Shown piece by piece: positions 1-5,579 of a stretch of 5,579 nt of DNA (the stretch's first letter is position 1; each line of letters opens with the position of its first letter). Source of the DNA: Candidatus Pelagibacter sp. (GTDB taxonomy: Bacteria; Pseudomonadota; Alphaproteobacteria; Pelagibacterales; Pelagibacteraceae); NCBI GenBank assembly GCA_028408795.1, contig JAOOLP010000021.1, positions 1 through 5,579 on the forward strand. Direction: 5' to 3'. The notes beneath the pieces were generated by a model, which saw nothing but the letters and a program-made list of their open reading frames with translations, ran no database searches and was not told where the DNA came from. The position numbers and the translations under genes were made by a program.

Positions 1-1
1 C

Positions 2-1075
2 AAAAATAAAACTTACAGTCTTTTGTCAGTATTACTTTTAGAAGGAATATTTTTTTTTAATTACACAACGCCTGAATTTAATGTGTATATTTCTCAATTG
101 CCCTTTTGGGCTTTAGCAGTTTTATTTTGTTGGAGAGGAGTCAAAAAAAACAACTATCAAGATTGGTTGTTATTTGGTTTATTCTCCGGTATTGGAGTTT
201 TAGGACATTACTTGTTTTTATACTTGTTGGCAGGATTAAGTGTTTTTTTACTTTATCAAATTAAAATTCGAAAACTTAATTATAAATGTTTTTCTTCAAT
301 TATAATTTTTCTATTAGTGATTGCTCCCCATTTTATTTGGTTAATAGAAAATAATTTTATAACGTTCTATTATGCATTCCAGAGAACTGGATTTGAGGAG
401 ATAAATATTTTAAATCATTTTTATCATCCATTAATATTTGTTGGTAAACAAATTGGAATACTTATTCCGTTTTTAGCTTTATGTTTTTTTTTAATTTCAA
501 ATATAAAAATTAAGGCAAACTTCAAAGACAAGACAACATTGTTTCTTTTTATTATAAATTTTGTTCCTTTGATTTTAATTTTTTTAACATCATTTATTTT
601 AGGTGTAAAAATAAGAACAATGTGGATGACACCTTTTTATTTATTTTTTGGTGTTTTGTTTATTTATTTATTTCAAAGAAAAATAGATTTGAATAGAATT
701 AATAAGTTTTTTTATTTTCTTTGTTTACTATTTATTCTTTCACCATCAATATATTCTTATGTTTCAGTATCGCAAAGTGATAAGAGAACAGATTTTCCAG
801 GAAAAGAAATAGCATACTTAGTACAAAACAAATGGAATGAAAATTTCAATAACGATATAAAAATTGTTATCGGGGATGAGTGGTATGCTGGAAACTTATC
901 TTACCATTTAGACTCTAGACCAAAATGGTTTTTAACCTTAAAAGATAAAGCATCAACTTTAAAAAATGATGAAGGGGTAATTTATACCGGGAATCCTAAA
1001 ATTCTTAAGAATATATGTCCAGGTGTATTTGGCACAATCAAACCTGTTGGTTACTGCATGTTAGGACAGAAATGA
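2..1075 (+). CDS. ArnT/PMT-like GT-C membrane glycosyltransferase, 5' end missing
   Basis: The frame is open from base 2, so the true start lies upstream of the window; the TTG at 23 is only an internal leucine codon. The visible part is 357 residues. About eight hydrophobic segments span roughly residues 5-257, followed by a soluble tail of about 100 residues that is probably periplasmic. Motifs resembling the PMT_2/ArnT group are TPEFN followed by QLPFWAL (about residues 23-37), a glycine-rich helix with LGHY, and AGNLSYHLDSRP in the tail. Such enzymes move a sugar from a polyprenyl-phosphate carrier onto lipid or protein at the outer face of the inner membrane. Family members are often around 500 residues, so the N-terminal catalytic Asp region is probably what is missing. 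The stop overlaps the start of the downstream GT2 gene, implying cotranslation. The acceptor and sugar cannot be told from sequence; the family call is fairly secure. Confidence 0.78.
   Translation, partial: KNKTYSLLSVLLLEGIFFFNYTTPEFNVYISQLPFWALAVLFCWRGVKKNNYQDWLLFGLFSGIGVLGHYLFLYLLAGLSVFLLYQIKIRKLNYKCFSSIIIFLLVIAPHFIWLIENNFITFYYAFQRTGFEEINILNHFYHPLIFVGKQIGILIPFLALCFFLISNIKIKANFKDKTTLFLFIINFVPLILIFLTSFILGVKIRTMWMTPFYLFFGVLFIYLFQRKIDLNRINKFFYFLCLLFILSPSIYSYVSVSQSDKRTDFPGKEIAYLVQNKWNENFNNDIKIVIGDEWYAGNLSYHLDSRPKWFLTLKDKASTLKNDEGVIYTGNPKILKNICPGVFGTIKPVGYCMLGQK
1063..1066 (+). promoter_or_regulatory. Shine-Dalgarno AGGA that fixes the GT2 start
   Basis: AGGA lies 5 nt before the ATG at 1072, inside the last codons of the upstream gene. 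It supports this start over the in-frame ATG at 1015. The extra 19 residues from 1015 are Cys/Trp/His-rich and unlike a GT2 N-terminus, whereas the ATG at 1072 places the first beta strand at once. Confidence 0.7.
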
Positions 1076-1944
1076 AAAAAATTATAATATTATTGCCAGT
1101 TTATAATGATTGGGAGTCATTAAATAAAGTTTTAGGGGAAATTAATATAGTTATTTCTAAAATAAAAGACATTGAGTTCAAATGCATTATTATAAATGAC
1201 GCTTCAACATTAAATAATTTACAAGTTCATAAACCAAATGAATTTAGTAGTTTAAAAATAATTAATATGAGGGAAAACAGAGGTCATGCAAGATGCAATG
1301 CATTTGGACTTAGATATATTGAGAATACTGAGAGTTACGATTATGTAATATTAATGGATAGTGACGGAGAAGATAGACCGATTGAAATTAAAGATTTAAT
1401 AATGGCGATAAAAGAAAATCCTAATTATTCAGTTGTTGCAAAAAGAATAAAAAGATCAGAAGGAAAAATATTTCAAAACTTATATCGGCTTCATAAATTA
1501 ATTACTCTTATTTTTACCGGAAAAAAAATTGATTTTGGAAATTATTCTTGTTTAACAAAAAAGGATATAGCATTGATTATCAATGATGAAAGTTTATGGA
1601 GTAGTTTTTCAGGATGTATAAAAAAAAACATAATTAAATATAATGAAATAGATTCTATTAGGGGATCAAGATATTTTGGTCCTTCAAAAATGTCATTATT
1701 TAATTTAGCTATCCACTCATTATCAATAATTGGAGTTTTTAAATTTACAGTTTTTTTAAGATCTACATTTTTCATTATTATTTTAAGTTTTTTAAGTAAA
1801 TTGTCTTTTTCAATTGCTATTATCCTTCAAATTTTATTAATATTCTTTAATTTACTAGTCTTTATTGCGTCAATGAGAGAAAACAAAAAAGCTTTATTAA
1901 AAAGCAATGAAAATATATTAAATGAAAAATACATTACACACTAA
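1072..1944 (+). CDS. GT2 family glycosyltransferase, polyprenyl-phosphate sugar synthase type
   Basis: A 290-residue protein from the ATG at 1072, whose codon overlaps the preceding TGA. The GT-A fold is visible: a first strand with LLPVYND (residues 7-13), the nucleotide-binding IINDAS (40-45), NRGHARCNAFGL (69-80), and a DxD motif in MDSDGEDRP (95-103) for metal and nucleotide-sugar binding. SRYFGPSKMS (199-208) resembles the R-x-G-x-SKMS region of DPM1/GtrB-like enzymes. Two C-terminal hydrophobic segments (about 217-240 and 245-267) should anchor it to the inner membrane, with a lysine-rich cytoplasmic tail. Known relatives (ArnC, GtrB, DPM1) load a sugar onto undecaprenyl or dolichyl phosphate. 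Beside a GT-C transferase, the inference is that it makes that enzyme's lipid-linked donor. The sugar is unknown. The family is secure; the exact reaction is inferred. Confidence 0.85.
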   Translation: MKKIIILLPVYNDWESLNKVLGEINIVISKIKDIEFKCIIINDASTLNNLQVHKPNEFSSLKIINMRENRGHARCNAFGLRYIENTESYDYVILMDSDGEDRPIEIKDLIMAIKENPNYSVVAKRIKRSEGKIFQNLYRLHKLITLIFTGKKIDFGNYSCLTKKDIALIINDESLWSSFSGCIKKNIIKYNEIDSIRGSRYFGPSKMSLFNLAIHSLSIIGVFKFTVFLRSTFFIIILSFLSKLSFSIAIILQILLIFFNLLVFIASMRENKKALLKSNENILNEKYITH

Positions 1945-1957
1945 AAAGTTGTATTCT

Positions 1958-1991
1958 GAGTCCCAAAATGAATCAAAAAGGAATCAAAAGG
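1958..1991. repeat. Clustered GANTC sites with an 11-bp tandem repeat
   Basis: GAATCAAAAAG (1970-1980) is followed directly by GAATCAAAAGG (1981-1991), two 11-bp units differing at one base. Each starts with GAATC, and a further GAGTC lies at 1958-1962, so three GANTC sequences start 12 and 11 bp apart, about one helical turn. GANTC is the CcrM methylation target in many Alphaproteobacteria. The sites fall in the gap just after the GT2 stop and upstream of the putative promoter of the next gene. A regulatory role is only a possibility. Confidence 0.55.
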
Positions 1992-2002
1992 TGAACATCG
2001 AA

Positions 2003-2031
2003 TTTTTTTAACGATACATTGTGAATATAAT
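2003..2031 (+). promoter_or_regulatory. Possible sigma70 promoter for the GFA-kinase-tolC operon
   Basis: TATAAT at 2026-2031 is a perfect -10 hexamer. The best -35 at 17-bp spacing is only T-rich (2003-2008), so the match is one-sided. It sits 41 bp before the GFA start, leaving room for a short leader. TATAAT arises easily by chance in such A+T-rich DNA, but this is the only gap of more than 5 nt upstream of the next three genes. Confidence 0.4.
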
Positions 2032-2071
2032 TTTTTAAAGATAGTTTATAAATGTTAGGGAATTAATCAAA

Positions 2072-2434
2072 ATGCTAAAGTTGAAGTGTCATTGTGGAGA
2101 GGTCGAAGCGGAAATAAATATTTCTGATAAAGTTGAAAAATTTATGAGATGCAATTGCTCTATTTGTAAAAGAAAAGGAGCTATAATGTCGATTGTTAAA
2201 AATGAAGACTTTAAAATTACTAAAGGAGAAGAAAAATTAACCCTTTACAAATTTCATTCAAAAATCGCCAAACATTTTTTTTGTTCTATCTGTGGAATCT
2301 ATACTCATCATAACCCTAGAATAAATCCTGCGATGACAGGGTTTAATATTGGATGTATAGATAATTTTGATTTGAAAAAAATAGACAATGTTCAAATCAA
2401 CGATGGTCAAAATCATCCTTTAGATAAAAAATAA
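2072..2434 (+). CDS. GFA/CENP-V domain zinc protein (glutathione-dependent formaldehyde-activating family)
   Basis: A 120-residue, single-domain cytoplasmic protein of normal length for the family. The seven zinc-binding cysteines expected from Gfa are all present: C6 and C8 (CHCG) with C71 and C74 (CSICG) form the structural site, and C27, C29 and C32 (CNCSIC) form the second, catalytic-type site. HHNPR follows C74, as in many members. The founding protein Gfa was reported to speed condensation of formaldehyde with glutathione, but most homologues are uncharacterised and that activity should not be assumed here. AGGGAA at 2057-2062 is an acceptable ribosome binding site 9 nt before the ATG; an ATG at 2052 stops after four codons. 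It is the first gene of a tight run with the kinase 5 nt downstream. No S-(hydroxymethyl)glutathione dehydrogenase is visible in the window. Confidence 0.85.
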   Translation: MLKLKCHCGEVEAEINISDKVEKFMRCNCSICKRKGAIMSIVKNEDFKITKGEEKLTLYKFHSKIAKHFFCSICGIYTHHNPRINPAMTGFNIGCIDNFDLKKIDNVQINDGQNHPLDKK

Positions 2435-2439
2435 AAATA

Positions 2440-3351
2440 ATGAATGAAAAAGATTATATTAGTCTTAAAAAGAGATATCTAGGGTTTTTAAAAAAAAAAG
2501 AAATTAATAAAAAACCTATTATCGATAAAGTTGGTAAATTAAATAAATTTTATTTACCTCTCTCAAAATGGATTTATTCAGTTTATAAAAAGGATAAAAA
2601 AATAAAAATAATAGGCTTATCTGGTGGTCAAGGAGCAGGAAAAAGTACAATTACATCAATTTTAAAATTTATTCTTAAATTAAAATATAATTTAGACCTT
2701 TGTATTTTTTCAATTGATGATTTTTATAAGACCAGACATGAAAGAATTAATATGGCCAAAAAGGTTCACCCATTATTTATGACAAGAGGAGTGCCAGGAA
2801 CTCATGATGTTAATTTAATAAACAAAATAATTATTCAACTTAAAAAAAAGAAATTTAAATCTGTTTTGATTCCAAAATTTGATAAATCAATTGACGACAG
2901 GGTAAAAAAATCAAAATGGATTAAAGTTAAAAGACAACCAAATATTATTATTTTTGAAGGTTGGTGCGTTGGTGCAAAAAATCAAAAAAATAATTTTCTT
3001 AAAAAACCATTAAATATAATTGAAAAAAAATATGATAAAGATCTTCGATGGAGAAAAAGAGTAAATCATTACTTAAACACTGATTATAAAAAACTATTTA
3101 ACAAAATAGACAAATTAGTTTTTTTAAAAGCACCTAGCTTTAAATACATTTTTCATTGGCGTTTACATCAAGAACAAAAATTAAAATTGACATCAAAAAG
3201 TAAAAAGATTATGTCGAGATCTAAAGTAAAAAGATTTATAATGTTTTATGAGAGAATAACGAGGCAAATGATGAAAGATTTTTCGAAAATATCTGACCTA
3301 ACTGTCTTTTTAGATAAAAAACACAGATCAACAAAAATGAAATTTTTTTAA
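2440..3351 (+). CDS. P-loop kinase, probably D-glycerate 3-kinase (GLYK/YggC/Tda10 family)
   Basis: A 303-residue cytoplasmic protein. Walker A is GGQGAGKST (residues 62-70), followed by SIDDFY (91-96), RGVPGTHD (116-123), FDKSIDDR (147-154) and FEGWCVG (172-178). This ordered set is typical of the plant GLYK, E. coli YggC and yeast Tda10 group, related to uridine and pantothenate kinases. The plant enzyme phosphorylates D-glycerate to 3-phosphoglycerate, which would feed glycolate or serine carbon into central metabolism; bacterial members are less well tested, so the substrate is inferred. The start is 5 nt after the GFA stop with no clear Shine-Dalgarno, suggesting translational coupling. 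By my count 64 of 303 residues are lysine, giving a strongly basic protein and very A-rich DNA. A run of ten A (2490-2499) encodes K18-K20. The next gene starts 4 nt after the stop. Confidence 0.75.
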   Translation: MNEKDYISLKKRYLGFLKKKEINKKPIIDKVGKLNKFYLPLSKWIYSVYKKDKKIKIIGLSGGQGAGKSTITSILKFILKLKYNLDLCIFSIDDFYKTRHERINMAKKVHPLFMTRGVPGTHDVNLINKIIIQLKKKKFKSVLIPKFDKSIDDRVKKSKWIKVKRQPNIIIFEGWCVGAKNQKNNFLKKPLNIIEKKYDKDLRWRKRVNHYLNTDYKKLFNKIDKLVFLKAPSFKYIFHWRLHQEQKLKLTSKSKKIMSRSKVKRFIMFYERITRQMMKDFSKISDLTVFLDKKHRSTKMKFF

Positions 3352-3355
3352 AGTT

Positions 3356-4651
3356 ATGAGACATTTATTAAAAATAATTTTGATATTTTTTTCTTTTAAT
3401 ACTGCTTACGCAGAAAACGATCTTAAATTTTTTATTGAAGCTGCACTTAAAAATAATTTAAAATTAAACGCGGAAAGAAAAAATCAAATGTCCATCAAGC
3501 AAAATATCAATATTTCGAGAAGTGAGTTTTTACCTAGTATATCTTTATCTGGTGATCAAAGCAGCACCCAGTCTACAAATAAAAAAGATTCAAGCGGATC
3601 TGATTTGCCTGACTCAAATCTTGACTCAGAAACAAAAACTATAACTGTAGATCAAAAGTTATTCCAGGGTTTTAAAGGTTACAATTCGTTAAAAAAATCA
3701 GAACTTGAAGTGAAACAGGCAAATTTTAGATTAAAACAAAGCGAACAACAAACTATAGTGGAGACAGTTTCCGCATATTTTGATTTTATATTTAAATCAA
3801 AAAATGAAGAATTTAATATTTCAAATGTCAATTTATTTGAAAGACAAGTAGAGTCAGACAGCGCTAGATTACAAAAAGGAGAAATTACCTTAACCGATTT
3901 AGCTCAATCAGAGTCCTCTCTTGCAGGTGCAAATGCAGATTTAATAAAGGCCAGAACGGAGTTACTAACTTCAAAAACTAATTTTGAGAGAATTACTAGA
4001 GAAAAAGTACCTGATGAAATTGATTCTAAGAGTAAAATTAATATTGATTTACCTCAAACTTTAAATGAAGCTTTAAAAATTGCCAAATTAAATAATACAG
4101 ATTTGACGATTGCTAAATTAAACTATCAAATTGCATTAAGAGAGAATAATATCGAGAAGGCTAGATTATCTCCATCAGCTTCAATAAACTACTCTAAATC
4201 AGAAAATAAAGATTTTAGTTCGACAGTTGACGAAATAAATCAAGAGACTGTTAAAGCTACTATAACTTGGCCTATAATTAAAGGAGGAGAGAATATTTCT
4301 GCAATAAAAAAATCAAATTTAAAAAAACAAAGGTCTTTATTACTTTCTCAAGATGCAGAAAATAAAGCAGTTTCAGAAACCACCAACGCCTGGTCAAAAT
4401 ACCAATCATCTGAAAGCGTGTTATTAGCAACCGAATCTCAATTAAAAGCGGCTGAAATAGCTAATGAGGGCATTACCCTTGAGTACGACTCAGGAAATAC
4501 TAGGACTACTTTAGAGGTTATTCAGTCTAGAAGCCTTCTACTAGATGCTAGGATAGAATTTGCTAAAGCTAATAGAGACTTTATGATCGCTAAGGTCGAA
4601 TTAGCCTTTCATTTAGGAACTTTGTCTCTCTCATCAATTAAGCCTCTATAA
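3356..4651 (+). CDS. tolC: TolC-family outer-membrane efflux/secretion channel protein
   Basis: A 431-residue protein with a Sec signal peptide: a short basic start, a hydrophobic core, and a likely cut after AYA (residue 19). The mature part shows the internal duplication of the family: repeat one about 20-215 and repeat two about 232-425, each starting with a helix of the LxEALKxAxxNN type. Landmarks are LPSISLSGD (59-67), KGEITLTDLAQSES (174-187), SPSASINYS (272-280), ITWPIIKGG (303-311) and GNTRTTLEVIQ (380-390); the second and last are equivalent turns in the two repeats. Long helical stretches rich in Q, A, K, E and S fit the periplasmic coiled-coil tunnel. It would trimerise in the outer membrane and work with an inner-membrane transporter and adaptor, neither of which is in the window, so the exported substrate is unknown. 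It starts 4 nt after the kinase stop with no good ribosome binding site. The length is normal, lacking the long C-terminal tail of E. coli TolC. Confidence 0.9.
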   Translation: MRHLLKIILIFFSFNTAYAENDLKFFIEAALKNNLKLNAERKNQMSIKQNINISRSEFLPSISLSGDQSSTQSTNKKDSSGSDLPDSNLDSETKTITVDQKLFQGFKGYNSLKKSELEVKQANFRLKQSEQQTIVETVSAYFDFIFKSKNEEFNISNVNLFERQVESDSARLQKGEITLTDLAQSESSLAGANADLIKARTELLTSKTNFERITREKVPDEIDSKSKINIDLPQTLNEALKIAKLNNTDLTIAKLNYQIALRENNIEKARLSPSASINYSKSENKDFSSTVDEINQETVKATITWPIIKGGENISAIKKSNLKKQRSLLLSQDAENKAVSETTNAWSKYQSSESVLLATESQLKAAEIANEGITLEYDSGNTRTTLEVIQSRSLLLDARIEFAKANRDFMIAKVELAFHLGTLSLSSIKPL

Positions 4652-4683
4652 TTTGCTTTTATCAACGTTTTTTTTAATACCTC

Positions 4684-4711
4684 TTGAAAAAAAGAACAAA
4701 ATGTGTACATT
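4684..4711 (+). promoter_or_regulatory. Candidate recA promoter
   Basis: TTGAAA (4684-4689) matches the -35 consensus TTGACA at five of six positions. TACATT (4706-4711) matches the -10 at four of six, with a 16-bp spacer. Transcription would start near 4718, giving a leader of about 28 nt. The rest of the 94-bp gap (4652-4745) contains a run of eight T (4668-4675) with no convincing hairpin before it, so I see no intrinsic terminator for tolC. Confidence 0.45.
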
Positions 4712-4712
4712 T
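4694..4712. promoter_or_regulatory. Operator-like site in the recA promoter (LexA-box-like and dyad)
   Basis: Two overlapping patterns lie between and over the candidate -35 and -10. GAAC-N7-GTAC (4694-4708) is one base away from the alphaproteobacterial LexA box GAAC-N7-GAAC (the same as GTTC-N7-GTTC on the other strand). AAATGT-GT-ACATTT (4699-4712) is a perfect 6-bp inverted repeat around two bases. Either could bind a repressor that controls recA. The position is that expected of an operator; the identity of the binding protein is unknown. Confidence 0.4.
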
Positions 4713-4745
4713 ATATTAACGATTCGAAACAAAAAAGGATAAAAA

Positions 4746-5579
4746 ATGACTAAAAATAATTTAAAAGTTGTAAAAACAGACAATAAGAAAGAACAAGAAT
4801 TAAAGGAAAAAAACAAGTCTTTAGCAGCCGCTATTAGCCAAATAGATCAAAATTTCGGTAAAGGCTCAGTAATGAGACTTGGCCAACAACAGGCTTTAGA
4901 TGTTGAAGCTATTTCAACAGGATCATTAAGTTTGGACTTAGCTTTAGGGATAGGCGGATTACCAAAAGGAAGAATTATTGAAATTTATGGCCCAGAGTCA
5001 TCTGGTAAGACAACTTTAGCATTACAAGTTGTTGCTGAAGCACAAAAAGCAGGAGGAATATGTGCATTCGTCGATGCTGAACATGCGATGGATCCAGTTT
5101 ATGCAAAAAAACTTGGAGTAAAAACTGAAGAACTTTTAATTTCACAACCCGATACAGGAGAACAAGCATTAGAAATAACTGACACATTGATAAAATCTGG
5201 CTCTGTTTCCGTGCTAGTCGTGGACTCCGTTGCGGCACTGACACCAAAAGCTGAATTAGAAGGAGAGATGGGAGATCATCATGTTGGTTTGCAATCTAGA
5301 CTTATGAGTCAAGCTTTAAGGAAACTAACTGGCTCAGTTTCAAAATCAAACACTATGGTTATATTCATTAATCAGATTAGGATGAAAATTGGTGTGATGT
5401 TTGGAAATCCAGAGACTACATCAGGTGGAAATGCTTTGAAGTTTTACTCATCAGTAAGAATGGATATAAGAAGAATAGGTGCAATTAAAGATAAAGATCA
5501 AATAATTGGAAATTCTACGAGAGTGAAAGTAATAAAGAATAAAGTAGCTCCACCGTTTAAAGTAGTAGAATTTGATTTG
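4746..5579 (+). CDS. recA: RecA recombinase, 3' end missing
   Basis: The frame is open from the ATG at 4746 to the last base: 278 codons, against about 350 for full RecA, so most of the C-terminal domain lies beyond the window. AAGGAT (4735-4740) is a ribosome binding site 5 nt before the start. RecA forms ATP-dependent filaments on single-stranded DNA for homologous recombination, and in LexA-bearing bacteria it triggers repressor self-cleavage. Visible parts are the Walker [10 protein letters not shown] (82-90), catalytic-type E112 in AEH, Walker B VLVVDS (156-161), L1 loop GEMGDHH (173-179), NQ switch Q210, and L2 loop with [13 protein letters not shown] (216-228). Numbering is E. coli plus 16, reflecting a lysine-rich N-terminal extension. 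The position equivalent to E. coli S162 is His (H178). The DNA is clearly less A+T-rich than the kinase gene, as expected for a conserved protein. It lies downstream of tolC but probably has its own promoter. Confidence 0.98.
   Translation, partial: MTKNNLKVVKTDNKKEQELKEKNKSLAAAISQIDQNFGKGSVMRLGQQQALDVEAISTGSLSLDLALGIGGLPKGRIIEIYGPESSGKTTLALQVVAEAQKAGGICAFVDAEHAMDPVYAKKLGVKTEELLISQPDTGEQALEITDTLIKSGSVSVLVVDSVAALTPKAELEGEMGDHHVGLQSRLMSQALRKLTGSVSKSNTMVIFINQIRMKIGVMFGNPETTSGGNALKFYSSVRMDIRRIGAIKDKDQIIGNSTRVKVIKNKVAPPFKVVEFDL

Noticed and set aside
1015..1071. In-frame extension of the GT2 gene to an ATG at 1015
   Set aside because: The added residues are encoded inside the upstream GT-C gene, do not resemble a GT2 N-terminus, and the ATG at 1072 has its own AGGA at 5 nt.
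1542..1775. Reverse-strand 77-codon reading frame
   Set aside because: It lies wholly antisense to the GT2 gene, has no recognisable motif, and the plus-strand frame is clearly the real gene.
1928..1955. Inverted repeat AATACA/TGTATT at the end of the GT2 gene as a terminator
   Set aside because: The stem is only 6 bp and A+T-rich, the loop is 16 nt, and no T run follows.
2035..2049. CtrA-like site TTAA-N7-TTAT upstream of the GFA gene
   Set aside because: It has one mismatch to TTAA-N7-TTAA and is made only of A and T in the conserved part, so it is expected often by chance in DNA this A+T-rich.
4652..4680. Run of eight T after tolC as an intrinsic terminator
   Set aside because: No GC-rich stem precedes the T run; only the short palindrome AACGTT is present.
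4975..5247. Reverse-strand 90-codon reading frame
   Set aside because: It is antisense to the highly conserved core of recA; its leucine/glutamine-rich composition is a mirror effect of the RecA codons.
1..5579. CRISPR array, tRNA, insertion sequence, toxin-antitoxin or phage defence genes
   Set aside because: No regularly spaced repeats, transposase motifs, tRNA-like clover leaf or defence-type gene pairs were seen; the window is filled by recognisable genes.

Overview
The window is A+T-rich (about 20-25% GC by eye in the kinase gene, nearer 40% in recA), gene-dense and entirely plus-stranded. Short intergenic gaps, an alphaproteobacterial-looking RecA and lysine-saturated proteins suggest a streamlined marine alphaproteobacterium of the SAR11/Pelagibacterales type. 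That assignment is inferred from style and protein resemblance, not from a database match; another AT-rich alphaproteobacterium is possible.

Layout. (1) Positions 2-1944 hold an envelope-sugar pair: the 3' part of a multi-pass ArnT/PMT-like GT-C glycosyltransferase whose stop codon overlaps the start of a GT2 polyprenyl-phosphate-type glycosyltransferase (ATGA overlap). The GT2 enzyme probably makes the lipid-linked sugar that the GT-C enzyme uses. (2) Positions 1945-2071 are a 127-bp gap with three clustered GANTC sites, an 11-bp tandem repeat and a perfect TATAAT. (3) Positions 2072-4651 are a tight three-gene run, probably one operon: a small GFA/CENP-V zinc protein, a P-loop kinase of the D-glycerate 3-kinase family, and a TolC-family outer-membrane efflux protein, with gaps of 5 and 4 nt. 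(4) Positions 4652-4745 are a 94-bp gap with a plausible sigma70 promoter overlapped by a dyad and by a near match to the alphaproteobacterial LexA box. (5) Positions 4746-5579 hold recA, cut off by the window end after 278 codons.

I found no tRNA, rRNA, CRISPR array, insertion sequence or phage gene. Most of the window is recognisable housekeeping or envelope biology. The points most worth a second look are the operator-like DNA before recA, a Ser-to-His change in the RecA L1 DNA-binding loop, the GT-C/GT2 pair, and the odd grouping of three unrelated functions in one operon.
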